64,000 nt of DNA from Anaerobium acetethylicum (GTDB lineage: Bacteria; Bacillota; Clostridia; Lachnospirales; Lachnospiraceae). The notes under the pieces were generated by a model, which saw only the letters and a program-made list of their open reading frames with translations, was not told where the DNA came from and ran no database searches. The stretch covers positions 1 to 64,000 of the forward strand of contig NZ_FMKA01000009.1 in assembly GCF_900096945.1 (NCBI RefSeq). The letters are read 5' to 3'. The position numbers and the translations under genes are program-made. Below are positions 8,811 through 16,759 of this stretch, in pieces. The first letter of the stretch is position 1, and every line of letters starts with the position of its first letter.

Positions 8811-9308
8811 ATGAGATATGCCCAGATCAGAAAATGTGACGTTGCAAACGGAAAAGGAATCAGGACATCCCTGTTTGTGCAGGGCTGCACGTTCCAGTGC
8901 AAAGGCTGCTTCAACACAGATACATGGGACTTTGAGGGAGGCAGGCTCTGGGACGAAAGTATCGAAAAGCAGTTTGTCGAACTGACCGGAAAGCCCCATA
9001 TAGCAGGTGCCACGATCCTTGGCGGAGAGCCCCTTCATCCGGCTAACTGCGAATGCGTGACCAGACTGGCTAAAAGGCTGAAATCGGAATATCCCGAAAA
9101 AAGCATATGGGTATACTCAGGGTACTGCTTCGAAGAGCTTGCGGAAAGAGAATCTGAGATCTTCGAATATATAGATGTCCTGGTAGACGGCAGGTTTGAG
9201 CAGGATAAGAAGGATCTCAGCCTCAGATTCAGAGGTAGCAGCAACCAGAGGGTAATCGATATAAAGAAGACTCTGGAAGAGGGCAGGATTACCTTGTACA
9301 TGGAGTAG
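8811..9308 (+). CDS. nrdG: Anaerobic ribonucleotide reductase activating enzyme (radical SAM)
   Basis: A 165-residue radical SAM activase that uses a 4Fe-4S cluster and S-adenosylmethionine to create the glycyl radical on NrdD. The cluster motif is CTFQCKGC (Cys26, Cys30, Cys33), preceded by the typical GKGIRTSLFVQG; LGGEPL near residue 68 is the SAM-contacting GGE motif. The ATG at 8811 lies 1 bp after the nrdD stop, with GAGGAAG at 8798-8804 as ribosome binding site, so the pair is translationally coupled. Longer in-frame starts inside nrdD are not supported. Confidence 0.95.
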   Translation: MRYAQIRKCDVANGKGIRTSLFVQGCTFQCKGCFNTDTWDFEGGRLWDESIEKQFVELTGKPHIAGATILGGEPLHPANCECVTRLAKRLKSEYPEKSIWVYSGYCFEELAERESEIFEYIDVLVDGRFEQDKKDLSLRFRGSSNQRVIDIKKTLEEGRITLYME

Positions 9309-9374
9309 CAGTACAGCGGAAGCGGCCGTCATGACTGCATAACAATAAAAAAGAAGAATTTTTCACGGCACCAG

Positions 9375-9413
9375 AAGGCGGCCTCTGCAGTTTATTGCGG
9401 AGGCCGCCTTTTG
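9375..9413 (+). terminator. Intrinsic terminator after nrdG
   Basis: AAGGCGGCCTC / GAGGCCGCCTT stem with CTGCAGTTTATTGCG region as loop, followed by TTTT. Confidence 0.8.
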
Positions 9414-9490
9414 ACAAGCTAACCTTAATATAAATAGGCGGGAAAAACGTGCCAAAAATACGAAAAATCACAAAACAGAAAAGCGCCATA

Positions 9491-9626
9491 AAACAATCGT
9501 TTAAATGAATAAAATGTTTAAATGAACATAAAAATAAACATATAAATGATTAGTGAAATAAAACAATCATTTAAACAATCGTAAAAGCAACAAAAACAAA
9601 CAAAAAAATGCAAAACTAGATTGACA
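9491..9626 (+). promoter_or_regulatory. AT-rich control region of the L-ribulose-5-P 3-epimerase gene with repeated motifs
   Basis: The 330 bp between the nrdG terminator and the next gene contain no ORF. AAACAATCGTTTAAA at 9491 recurs as AAACAATCATTTAAA at 9561 (14 of 15 identical), and ATGTTTAAATGAA at 9514 is related. TTGACA at 9621-9626 could be a -35 box, but no clear TATAAT lies 17 bp downstream. The repeats look like operator sites for an unidentified regulator; this is inference from repetition only. Confidence 0.4.
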
Positions 9627-9745
9627 AAATGATCGGATTGTGACAACATAAACCTATGAGCATTAGAGCAACGATATTTTTAAGATTCTGGAAAACTGGC
9701 AGGGCCTGTTAAGGTATCAGGCCGGCCAATCATTTAGGAGGAAGC

Positions 9746-10588
9746 ATGAAAAAATATACTTTGGGACTATATGAAAAATCTATGCCCGGACAGCTGACCT
9801 GGAAGGAAAAACTGCAGAGTGCAAAGCAGGCCGGCTTTGACTACGTTGAGATCAGCATTGACGAAACGGATGAGAAACTGGCAAGGCTCGAATGGACAGG
9901 GGAGGAACGATATGAACTGAAGAAGGCGATTCAGGAAACGGGCATCCCCATCTATACGATGTGCCTGAGCGGGCACCGGAAATATCCGCTGGGAAGCCGT
10001 GACGAGGCTGTAAGGACCAGAGGCCTTGAGATTATGGAGAAAGCGGTTGGGCTTGCTGCAGATCTTGGGATACGTATCATACAGCTTGCAGGCTATGATG
10101 TATATTATGAGGAAGGGGCTGAGGATACAAGAGCCCTGTTCGAAGAGAACCTGAAAAAAGCCTGTGATATGGCTGCCCAAAAGGGCGTTATGATGGGATT
10201 CGAGACGATGGAAACTCCGTTTATGGATACAGTTGAAAAGGCGATGCATTATGTCAATAAAATGGACAGCCCTTATTTAGGGGTATATCCGGATATCGGG
10301 AACCTCACGAATGCAAGCCTGATTTACGGAAAGAGCGTGAATGACGATATCGCGACAGGCAGGGGACATATCGTTGCGACGCACCTCAAGGAAACGATTC
10401 CGGGACATTACAGGGAAATTCCTTTTGGAACGGGACACACTGATTATGTAAAACATCTCAAACTGCTCAAGGAACTGGGGATCAGGATGTTCGTCGGAGA
10501 ATTCTGGTATATCGGATCACCAGAATGGGAAAAGGATTTGAAATTTGCCAATGATTTTCTCAGAGAGAAGATAGAACAGGTCTACTAA
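9746..10588 (+). CDS. ulaE: L-ribulose-5-phosphate 3-epimerase
   Basis: A 280-residue TIM-barrel sugar-phosphate epimerase of the xylose-isomerase-like superfamily, interconverting L-xylulose-5-phosphate and L-ribulose-5-phosphate. Seen: N terminus YTLGLYEKSMPGQLTWKEKL, metal-ligand regions MGFETMETPFMDT, YPDIGNLTNA, THLKETIPGHYREIPFGTGH and FVGEFWY, all diagnostic of the UlaE/SgaU family; length matches. AGGAGG lies 8 bp before the ATG. Together with the downstream 4-epimerase it can feed L-sugar phosphates into D-xylulose-5-phosphate. The other ascorbate genes (ulaA-D, ulaG) are not here, so the substrate source is open (sgaU is a synonym). Confidence 0.9.
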   Translation: MKKYTLGLYEKSMPGQLTWKEKLQSAKQAGFDYVEISIDETDEKLARLEWTGEERYELKKAIQETGIPIYTMCLSGHRKYPLGSRDEAVRTRGLEIMEKAVGLAADLGIRIIQLAGYDVYYEEGAEDTRALFEENLKKACDMAAQKGVMMGFETMETPFMDTVEKAMHYVNKMDSPYLGVYPDIGNLTNASLIYGKSVNDDIATGRGHIVATHLKETIPGHYREIPFGTGHTDYVKHLKLLKELGIRMFVGEFWYIGSPEWEKDLKFANDFLREKIEQVY

Positions 10589-10642
10589 GCAGGTGAGGAG
10601 TAACTCACAGGGTGAACAGCTGCTGCAAGGAACATAAATGCG

Positions 10643-10664
10643 GGACGTAGTCCTGAATGGTTAC
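10643..10664. repeat. MITE right-end fragment
   Basis: GGACGTAGTCCTGAATGGTTAC matches the right terminal 22 bp of the 143-bp MITE (one mismatch, TAGTTAC to TGGTTAC). No left end is present. Confidence 0.6.
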
Positions 10665-10703
10665 AAAATAAGTTAAATAGAACTATATTATTGAAAAAAA
10701 ATG

Positions 10704-10743
10704 TGTTATAATACCAATGACAAGTTCACTTGTAAGTACAACT
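10704..10743 (+). promoter_or_regulatory. araD extended -10 promoter with overlapping AraR/GntR-like operators
   Basis: TGT-TATAAT at 10704-10712 is an extended -10 element. Immediately downstream, over the expected transcription start, lie ACAAGTTCACTTGT (10720-10733, perfect 6-bp arms) and ACTTGTAAGTACAACT (10728-10743), which overlap by 6 bp. The second resembles the Bacillus AraR operator form (TTGTACGTACAA core). A sugar-responsive repressor acting here is inferred; no araR gene is in the window. Confidence 0.6.
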
Positions 10744-10846
10744 TGTGCAATGCTGCAGCCAGATGTATTGTACAACTTTAGCTTCGGTGAATTGTTATAT
10801 AAACATCCGCAACTTTGGATAAAATTTTTAGTCAGGGAGGAAAAAT

Positions 10847-11533
10847 ATGTTAGAACAATTGAAACAACTCGTGTATGAAGCGAATATGGAGCTTCCAAAA
10901 CGTAAACTTATTACATATACCTGGGGAAACGTAAGCGCGATTGACCGGGAAACAGGATATTTTGTAATTAAGCCGAGCGGTGTCGATTATGATGACCTGA
11001 AAGCTGAAGACATGGTGGTTATGGATCTGGAAGGAAACAGGATTGAAGGGAAATACAAACCATCATCAGATACAGCCACTCATATAGAGTTATACAAAGC
11101 ATATCCGGAAATGGGTGGAGTTGTACATACACATTCGCCATGGGCAACTACATGGGCTCAGGCTGGAAAAGGCATCCCATGCTATGGAACGACCCATGCA
11201 GATTATTTCTACGGTGAAATCCCATGCGCAAGAAGCCTTACGCCTGAAGAAATCCAGGGAGAATATGAAAAGAATACCGGCCTTGTAATCATCGAGACTT
11301 TCGAAGGAAAGAACCCAATGTTTGTCCCGGGTGTTTTATGTACAAACCATGGACCTTTCACATGGGGAAAAGATGCGGCTGAAGCAGTACATAATGCTGT
11401 TGTACTGGAAGAAGTTGCAAAGATGGCTTTCAGGACTGAAATGCTCAATCCTGGAGTGAAACCGACTCCGCAGGTTCTCCTTGACAAGCACTTCCTGAGA
11501 AAGCACGGAGCAAACGCATATTACGGACAATAA
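10847..11533 (+). CDS. araD: L-ribulose-5-phosphate 4-epimerase
   Basis: A 228-residue class II aldolase-fold epimerase converting L-ribulose-5-phosphate to D-xylulose-5-phosphate, the last step of L-arabinose or L-ascorbate entry into the pentose phosphate pathway. Seen: [21 protein letters not shown] (phosphate binding), [16 protein letters not shown], the zinc-ligand [24 protein letters not shown] and NHGPFTWG; length matches AraD/UlaF. Start ATG has GGGAGG 7 bp upstream. It has its own promoter/operator 258 bp downstream of ulaE, so the two epimerase genes may be regulated separately. Confidence 0.93.
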   Translation: MLEQLKQLVYEANMELPKRKLITYTWGNVSAIDRETGYFVIKPSGVDYDDLKAEDMVVMDLEGNRIEGKYKPSSDTATHIELYKAYPEMGGVVHTHSPWATTWAQAGKGIPCYGTTHADYFYGEIPCARSLTPEEIQGEYEKNTGLVIIETFEGKNPMFVPGVLCTNHGPFTWGKDAAEAVHNAVVLEEVAKMAFRTEMLNPGVKPTPQVLLDKHFLRKHGANAYYGQ

Positions 11534-11551
11534 AAAATAAACAATAAACGT

Positions 11552-11591
11552 ACCTGGTACCGTGAAGTTTTCATGGTGCCAGGTCTTTTTT
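11552..11591 (+). terminator. Intrinsic terminator after araD
   Basis: ACCTGGTACC / GGTGCCAGGT stem followed by CTTTTTT. Confidence 0.8.
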
Positions 11592-11600
11592 GCAGCATAT

Positions 11601-11633
11601 GTGACTATGAAGGACGTAGTCCTGAATAGTTAC
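11601..11633. repeat. 33-bp palindromic MITE end (solo copy)
   Basis: Begins GTGACTATGAAGGAC and ends GTCCTGAATAGTTAC around a GTA centre: a 15-bp-arm imperfect palindrome identical in layout to the right end of the 143-bp MITE. No target duplication or left end is visible. Confidence 0.7.
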
Positions 11634-11689
11634 GATTTGTTTTATAATTGTAAGAAAAAGTGATTTCTGATGAAAGGATGGGCGGAAGA

Positions 11690-12070
11690 ATGTTTTTTAT
11701 TATGGGAATGAACAGTGACGAGAAAAAACTGGATTTTTCACAGATGGTCATATGCAGCCGCTGCGGCAAATATGGGCGTTATGAAGTGTTTATGCACTAC
11801 ATGGTTTTAAGCCTTTTTTTCATACCGCTGTTCAAATGGAATAAAAGATATTTCGTGAGGAGCAAATGCTGCAACGTAGTTTATGAACTTCCAAAAGAGC
11901 TTGGGCAGAGGATAGCCAGAGGTGAAAAGATCGAGATTTCGGAAGACGATCTGATCTGGGTGCGAGGAGGGTACAAGGCTTCCAGGCGATGCGGCAGGTG
12001 CGGTTTCACTACTGATGAAGAATTTGAGTTCTGTCCAAAGTGTGGCGAAAAGCTTGAAGATGTACATTAG
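11690..12070 (+). CDS. Zinc-ribbon family protein
   Basis: A 126-residue protein with two zinc-binding regions: CSRCGKYGRYEVFM near residue 23 followed by a hydrophobic stretch SLFFIPLFKW and SKCC at about 62-65, and a C-terminal rubredoxin-like knuckle pair CGRCG...CPKCGEKL. The N-terminal part (FFIMGMNSDEKKLDFSQ) is typical of the zinc_ribbon_15-type family found in clostridia. Function unknown, possibly membrane-associated. The ATG at 11690 gives the family N terminus; the upstream in-frame TTG/GTG region at 11660 is less likely. A MITE end lies 56 bp upstream. Confidence 0.7.
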   Translation: MFFIMGMNSDEKKLDFSQMVICSRCGKYGRYEVFMHYMVLSLFFIPLFKWNKRYFVRSKCCNVVYELPKELGQRIARGEKIEISEDDLIWVRGGYKASRRCGRCGFTTDEEFEFCPKCGEKLEDVH

Positions 12071-12116
12071 ACTGAGCTTTTGAATGCGGATGAAGCAACA
12101 GGAATTTTTTTGCACT

Positions 12117-12171
12117 AATTGTCAACTTGATAACACAAAAGGTTGACAATTGAAAAACAATAAAGTATATT
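12117..12171 (+). promoter_or_regulatory. BirA-type biotin operator overlapping a strong promoter
   Basis: AATTGTCAAC (12117-12126) and GTTGACAATT (12142-12151) are perfect inverted 10-mers separated by 15 bp, matching the bacterial BirA operator layout. The right half contains TTGACA (12143-12148), which is 17 bp from TATATT (12166-12171). Binding of biotinoyl-AMP-loaded BirA would cover the -35 box and repress bioY-bioB-bioD-bioA when biotin is plentiful. birA is not in the window. Confidence 0.88.
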
Positions 12172-12211
12172 TACCCTTATCAGACAAAAAATGTTAATGA
12201 GGAGGAGAAAT

Positions 12212-12799
12212 ATGGATACGAAATCAAATGCAGGAGTACTGCAGAAATCAGGAATCAAAACTCAGGAGATGGTACTATGTGCGCTTTTTACCTCGCTGAT
12301 TGCAGTCGGGGCGTTTATAAAAATTCCGGTTCCGGTTGTACCGTTTACCCTGCAGTTCCTGTTTACAATGATGGCGGGACTTCTTTTAGGCGGCAGACTC
12401 GGGGCATTCAGCGTACTGGCATATATAGTCATTGGATTGGCGGGGCTTCCGGTTTTTGCAGAAGGCGGTGGAATCGGGTACATATTAAAGCCGAGTTTCG
12501 GCTATATTATCGGATTTATGGCGGCAAGCTATGTGACAGGAAGAATTGCAAATCAGATGAAAGCACCTTCCTATATAAGGCTTCTGGCTGCGAATTTCAT
12601 GGGTCTTGTTATCGTGTATGTATGCGGTATGGTGTATTACTATCTGATTGCCAACTTTGTAACAGATACGCTGATCGGAATCTGGCCCCTGTTTCTGTAT
12701 TGCTTTATTCTGGCTGTTCCAGGCGACATCATGCTCTGCATATTGAGTGCAGTGCTTGCAAAAAAGCTGATTCCGATAGTTTCAAGGATGCAGAGATGA
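12212..12799 (+). CDS. bioY: Biotin transporter S-component
   Basis: A 195-residue integral membrane protein with about six transmembrane segments, the substrate-binding component of an ECF-type or solitary biotin transporter. Diagnostic BioY stretches: LIAVGAFIKIPVPVVPFTLQ, TMMAGLLLGGRLGA, YIVIGLAGLPVFAEGGG and LKPSFGYIIGFM. The ATG at 12212 is chosen because GAGGAGGAG at 12199-12207 lies just before it; the ORF can be extended to an ATG at 12191 that precedes this ribosome binding site. First gene behind the BirA operator, so uptake and synthesis are co-regulated. Confidence 0.92.
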   Translation: MDTKSNAGVLQKSGIKTQEMVLCALFTSLIAVGAFIKIPVPVVPFTLQFLFTMMAGLLLGGRLGAFSVLAYIVIGLAGLPVFAEGGGIGYILKPSFGYIIGFMAASYVTGRIANQMKAPSYIRLLAANFMGLVIVYVCGMVYYYLIANFVTDTLIGIWPLFLYCFILAVPGDIMLCILSAVLAKKLIPIVSRMQR

Positions 12800-12917
12800 T
12801 ATAGCTGAAAGAAACGGATGGAGCAATATAGCAGGCAATAAAGAAGTTTCATTGGCCGGCGGGAGCATTAGAGCTGCCGGTCATCAGACTGAAATTAGCA
12901 GAATGGAGAATTATGAC

Positions 12918-13889
12918 ATGCAGGAATTGGAAGTAATAAAAGAAGAAATTATAAATGGCAGAATGATAGGAAAAGCCGAAGCACTTTTTCTGGTGAAAGC
13001 GCCGTTGGAAGAACTCTGTTCTGCCGCAGATGAAATAAGGGAATATTTCTGCGGCAGCAGCTTTGATATATGCACGATTGTCAACGCAAAAAGCGGAAGA
13101 TGCACGGAAGACTGCAAATACTGTGCACAGTCGGTTTTCTACGGTACAGGTACGGAAGAATATCCACTTCTGGATATGGAAACGATTGTGGATCAGGCTG
13201 CCTATAACCATGAACGGGGAGTGCTCAGGTACTCTCTGGTCGCTTCGGGCAGGAGTATGCCGGATCCGGAACTTGACCTGGTATGCGAAAGCATAAGGAA
13301 GATTAAGTCTGAGACTGGAATTGAAGTGTGCACTTCTCTTGGCCTGCTTGGCGAGGAGCAGTTCAGGAAGCTTAAGGAAGCCGGAGTCAGCAGGATACAC
13401 AATAATCTTGAAACATCAAGGGGATTCTTTACAAAGATCTGTACGACCCATACCTACGATGAAAAAATCGATGCAATAAAGTCTGCCCAGAAGGCAGGTC
13501 TGAAAGTCTGCAGCGGCGGGATAATGGGACTCGGAGAGACGATGGAGGACAGGATTGACATGGTGCTGGAAATCAGGGGGCTGGGAATAAAATCCATTCC
13601 TGTCAATATGCTGAATCCAATAGCCGGCACCCCTTACGAGGGTGAAAAGCAGCTTGAAGAGGATGAGATGAGAAGGATTTTAGCGGTTTTCAGGTTCCTG
13701 GTACCGGATGCATCCATCAGAATGGCAGGAGGACGAGGGCTCCTGGCTGACAAAGGGCGAAGCTGTTTTAAGTCGGGGGCAAATGCCGCCATTTCGGGGG
13801 ATATGCTGACGACCGCAGGTATTTCAATAAGGGAGGACATGGGTATGTTGAAAGAACTGGGATATAAGGCGGTACTTTGGGATGAGTAG
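12918..13889 (+). CDS. bioB: Biotin synthase (radical SAM)
   Basis: A 323-residue radical SAM enzyme inserting sulfur into dethiobiotin. Seen: CTEDCKYC cluster motif (Cys62, Cys66, Cys69), YNHERGVLRYSLVASGR, the HNNLETS motif, and the C-terminal RMAGGRG; length is normal. The start at 12918 has GGAG 9 bp upstream; ATG 12903 and a TTG at 12852 are in frame but have poorer signals. It lies 118 bp after bioY and its end overlaps bioD by 8 bp, so it is part of the biotin operon. Confidence 0.93.
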   Translation: MQELEVIKEEIINGRMIGKAEALFLVKAPLEELCSAADEIREYFCGSSFDICTIVNAKSGRCTEDCKYCAQSVFYGTGTEEYPLLDMETIVDQAAYNHERGVLRYSLVASGRSMPDPELDLVCESIRKIKSETGIEVCTSLGLLGEEQFRKLKEAGVSRIHNNLETSRGFFTKICTTHTYDEKIDAIKSAQKAGLKVCSGGIMGLGETMEDRIDMVLEIRGLGIKSIPVNMLNPIAGTPYEGEKQLEEDEMRRILAVFRFLVPDASIRMAGGRGLLADKGRSCFKSGANAAISGDMLTTAGISIREDMGMLKELGYKAVLWDE

Positions 13890-14592
13890 AGGAATTTTCG
13901 TAACGGCGACAGGAACAGATGCGGGAAAGACATTCGTATCGGCACTTATTGTGAAGAAATTGCGTGAGGCGGGATTTCATGCAGGATATTACAAAGCTGC
14001 ACTGAGCGGCGCCATGCAATCGGAGGCCGGACTGATTCCTGGGGATGCAGACTACGTAAGAGGCGTGGCAGGCCTGGAAATGAAGGCGGAAGAGCTTGTA
14101 TCCTATGTATATGAAACTCCTGTTTCGCCCCATCTGGCTGCAAAGCTTGAAGGAAATCCGCCCGAGATGAACGTAATCATCAAAGACTATCTGGATATTT
14201 CAGCCGGATATGATTTTGTGACAGTCGAAGGAACCGGAGGAATCGTATGTCCGATACGTTTTGACCATAAGCGGATCATGCTGGAGGACATCATCAAAGA
14301 GATGAACCTTAGTGCACTGGTTGTTGCAGATGCGGGACTTGGAACAATCAATGCGACCGTTCTGACCGTGGCTTACATGAAACAAAAGGATATACCTGTT
14401 AAGGGCATCATTTTAAACCGCTTTCATGAGGGGGATGTAATGGAGGAAGACAACCGGAGGATGGTGGAAATCCTGACTGGTATTCCTGTTATTGCAACGG
14501 TTGATGAGGGCGGTCAGGAACTTGGCATTGATGCAGCCAGTCTGGCCCGTCTTTACGGAGAGCAGGCACAGAAAGAAGGAAGCATAGTATGA
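13882..14592 (+). CDS. bioD: Dethiobiotin synthetase
   Basis: A 236-residue P-loop enzyme forming dethiobiotin from 7,8-diaminononanoate, CO2 and ATP. Seen: N-terminal FVTATGTDAGKTFVSALI containing the GTDAGKT P-loop, substrate Lys in YYKAALSG, VEGTGGIVCPI, and VADAGLGTINATVLT. Start overlaps the bioB end by 8 bp and the stop overlaps bioA by 4 bp (ATGA), so all three are translationally coupled. Confidence 0.93.
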   Translation: MSRGIFVTATGTDAGKTFVSALIVKKLREAGFHAGYYKAALSGAMQSEAGLIPGDADYVRGVAGLEMKAEELVSYVYETPVSPHLAAKLEGNPPEMNVIIKDYLDISAGYDFVTVEGTGGIVCPIRFDHKRIMLEDIIKEMNLSALVVADAGLGTINATVLTVAYMKQKDIPVKGIILNRFHEGDVMEEDNRRMVEILTGIPVIATVDEGGQELGIDAASLARLYGEQAQKEGSIV

Positions 14593-15938
14593 ATCTCATT
14601 GAAAAGGATCTTAAATATATATGGCATCCGTGCTCTCAGATGAAGGATTACGAGGAGATGAAGCCGATCATAATAGACAGGGGAGAAGGAGTTTATCTTT
14701 ATGATAGGGATGGGAAGGAATATCTCGATATTATCAGCTCCTGGTGGTGCAATCTTCTGGGGCATTGCAATCCGAAAATAAGTGCGGCGGTTAAACAGCA
14801 ACTTGAAAAAGTCGAGCATGTCATATTCGCAAATTTTTCCCACGAGCCGGCAATACGACTATGTGAGCAGCTGTCAGAGGTGATTCCTAAAGGGCTTACG
14901 AAATTCAATTTTTCCGACAATGGATCAGCATCTGTCGAGGCGGCTCTGAAGATGAGCTTTCAGTACCAGTATCAGACGGGCCATAAGGAAAAAGTGAAGT
15001 TCATGTGCCTTTCAGAAGGATATCATGGGGAAACCATCGGCGCGCTGTCTGTTGGCAGCATGGATCTTTATGCTAAAATCTATAAGCCTATGCTTATGGA
15101 TGCAATACAGATTACAGCACCGGACTGCTACAGGTGTCCATATGAGAAAAGCAGGGATAATTGCAGCACAGAGTGTTTCGAGCATGCGGAAAGAGCATTT
15201 GAAGAGCATGCGGATGAGACATGCGCAATCATAGTCGAACCTCTGCTCCAGGGAAGTGCGGGCATGAGGATTTATCCGCCTGCATATCTGAAGAAGCTTA
15301 GAAAGCTGTGCGACAAATATGAAGTAATTCTGATCGCCGATGAAATCGCTACCGGGTTCGGACGGACAGGAAAAATGTTTGCATTCGACCATGCAGGGGC
15401 GAGTCCCGACATTATTTGTATTTCCAAGGGTTTGACAGGTGGCTATATGCCAATGGCAATAACAATAACGACGGATAAGATTTATGATGCATTTTATGCG
15501 GACTACAGCGAAGGGAAAGCTTTTATGCACAGTCATACCTACAGCGGAAATCCGCTGGGATGTTCGGCTGCCCTGGCGGTCCTGAACATTTTCCGGGAGG
15601 AAAGCGTACTGGAAAATGCGTCAAAGAGGGCAGAATATCTAAATAGCCGCTTGAATGAGGCGCTTATGGGACACCCGAATATTGGTGAAATCAGACACCT
15701 GGGGCTGGTGAATGCAATGGAACTTGTTGCTGACAGGAATACGAAAAGAGGGTTCGATTCCGGGCTCAGGACAGGATACCAGATCTATAAAAAGGCTCTT
15801 GAGAAAGGCCTTATACTGAGGCCTCTCGGGAATGTGCTTTATTTCAATCCGCCGCTTACCATCAAGGAAGAAGAGATTGAGAAAGCGGTATCCATCTGTG
15901 CCCAATCGATAGGAGAGGTAACGCAGAGAAGCAGATGA
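14589..15938 (+). CDS. bioA: Adenosylmethionine-8-amino-7-oxononanoate aminotransferase
   Basis: A 449-residue class III PLP aminotransferase making 7,8-diaminopelargonate from KAPA. Seen: WHPCSQMKDYE near the N terminus (substrate-specificity region of BioA), SSWWCNLLGHCNP, DNGSASVEAALKM, YHGETIGALSVG, ADEIATGFGRTGKMFA and the PLP lysine in CISKGLTGGYMPMA. Full length. It is the last gene of bioY-B-D-A. No bioF follows, so the KAPA substrate must be made by a gene elsewhere or imported. Confidence 0.93.
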   Translation: MNLIEKDLKYIWHPCSQMKDYEEMKPIIIDRGEGVYLYDRDGKEYLDIISSWWCNLLGHCNPKISAAVKQQLEKVEHVIFANFSHEPAIRLCEQLSEVIPKGLTKFNFSDNGSASVEAALKMSFQYQYQTGHKEKVKFMCLSEGYHGETIGALSVGSMDLYAKIYKPMLMDAIQITAPDCYRCPYEKSRDNCSTECFEHAERAFEEHADETCAIIVEPLLQGSAGMRIYPPAYLKKLRKLCDKYEVILIADEIATGFGRTGKMFAFDHAGASPDIICISKGLTGGYMPMAITITTDKIYDAFYADYSEGKAFMHSHTYSGNPLGCSAALAVLNIFREESVLENASKRAEYLNSRLNEALMGHPNIGEIRHLGLVNAMELVADRNTKRGFDSGLRTGYQIYKKALEKGLILRPLGNVLYFNPPLTIKEEEIEKAVSICAQSIGEVTQRSR

Positions 15939-16061
15939 AAAATCCGGAAAGGAAGAGTGCCAGCTATGGCATGAAAGTTCCTGAATTATATGTGAACCAC
16001 TGGCGGAATTCGCAGAGAGACGTTATAATTGTTGCTGTATATCAAAAAAGGGAGGAAATCA

Positions 16062-16631
16062 ATGATAGAATTTATAACGAATCTGGACAGGGCAATCATT
16101 TTTTTCGTGCAGGAGTTTATGCATGTTCCAATACTTGATAAAGTAATGATTGCGATAACGACGCTGGGAAACAAAGGATTTATATGGATTGTAATGGCCC
16201 TGTTCCTGGCAGCACGCAAGAGAACCAGACTGGTTGGGATTGCAGCCCTGGCAACGCTTCTGCTTACGACAATAATGGGAGAGGGAATCCTGAAGCATCT
16301 TGTATGCAGGCCGAGGCCTTATAGGGACTATCCAGAGATACAGCCGTTGGTTGAAAAACTGACAAGCTATTCGTTTCCTTCTGGGCATACAGGATCATCG
16401 TTTACGGCATCCTGGGTATTTGGACGGTATCTGAAGAAACAGGCAGCATATTTCTGGATACTGGCAGCAGCGATGGGCTTTTCAAGGCTTTATCTGTTCA
16501 TGCATTATCCGAGCGATATCCTGGCAGGGGCGGTTCTTGGAATCCTGTGTGCGATGATCATAGTGCTGGTATTAGAGAAAATAGTGGGATCGCAATGGAT
16601 TTATACGCCGGAACAGGAGACGGAGGCATAA
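16062..16631 (+). CDS. PAP2-family membrane phosphatase
   Basis: A 189-residue membrane phosphatase of the PAP2 superfamily, acting on lipid phosphates such as phosphatidic acid or undecaprenyl pyrophosphate. The three-part active-site signature is complete: K-x6-RP (KHLVCRPRP), SFPSGHTGSS, and SRLYLFMHYPSDILAG. About five transmembrane segments. The ATG at 16062 has GGGAGGAAATC directly upstream; the TTG-initiated extension to 16029 has no support. It sits alone between the biotin operon and a shared terminator. Confidence 0.88.
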   Translation: MIEFITNLDRAIIFFVQEFMHVPILDKVMIAITTLGNKGFIWIVMALFLAARKRTRLVGIAALATLLLTTIMGEGILKHLVCRPRPYRDYPEIQPLVEKLTSYSFPSGHTGSSFTASWVFGRYLKKQAAYFWILAAAMGFSRLYLFMHYPSDILAGAVLGILCAMIIVLVLEKIVGSQWIYTPEQETEA

Positions 16632-16688
16632 ACAAACCGGAAGAATATAACGTAACGATTTTGGGAAATGCAAAAAGAATCAAGAAAT

Positions 16689-16740
16689 CCCGGAGGTGCA
16701 GTCATAGTATTGAAAACTGCACCTCCGGGATTCTTTTTAT
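16689..16740. terminator. Terminator between convergent PAP2 and agcS genes
   Basis: Perfect 14-bp stem CCCGGAGGTGCAGT / ACTGCACCTCCGGG, then ATTCTTTTTATTTT. It is placed between convergent genes and may serve both. Confidence 0.88.
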
Positions 16741-16759
16741 TTTCTATTATTTGCTGATG

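Noticed and set aside
15745-15765. tRNA T-arm-like GGTTCGATTCC
   Set aside because: Lies inside bioA coding sequence in frame; no acceptor stem, D-arm or anticodon arm around it.
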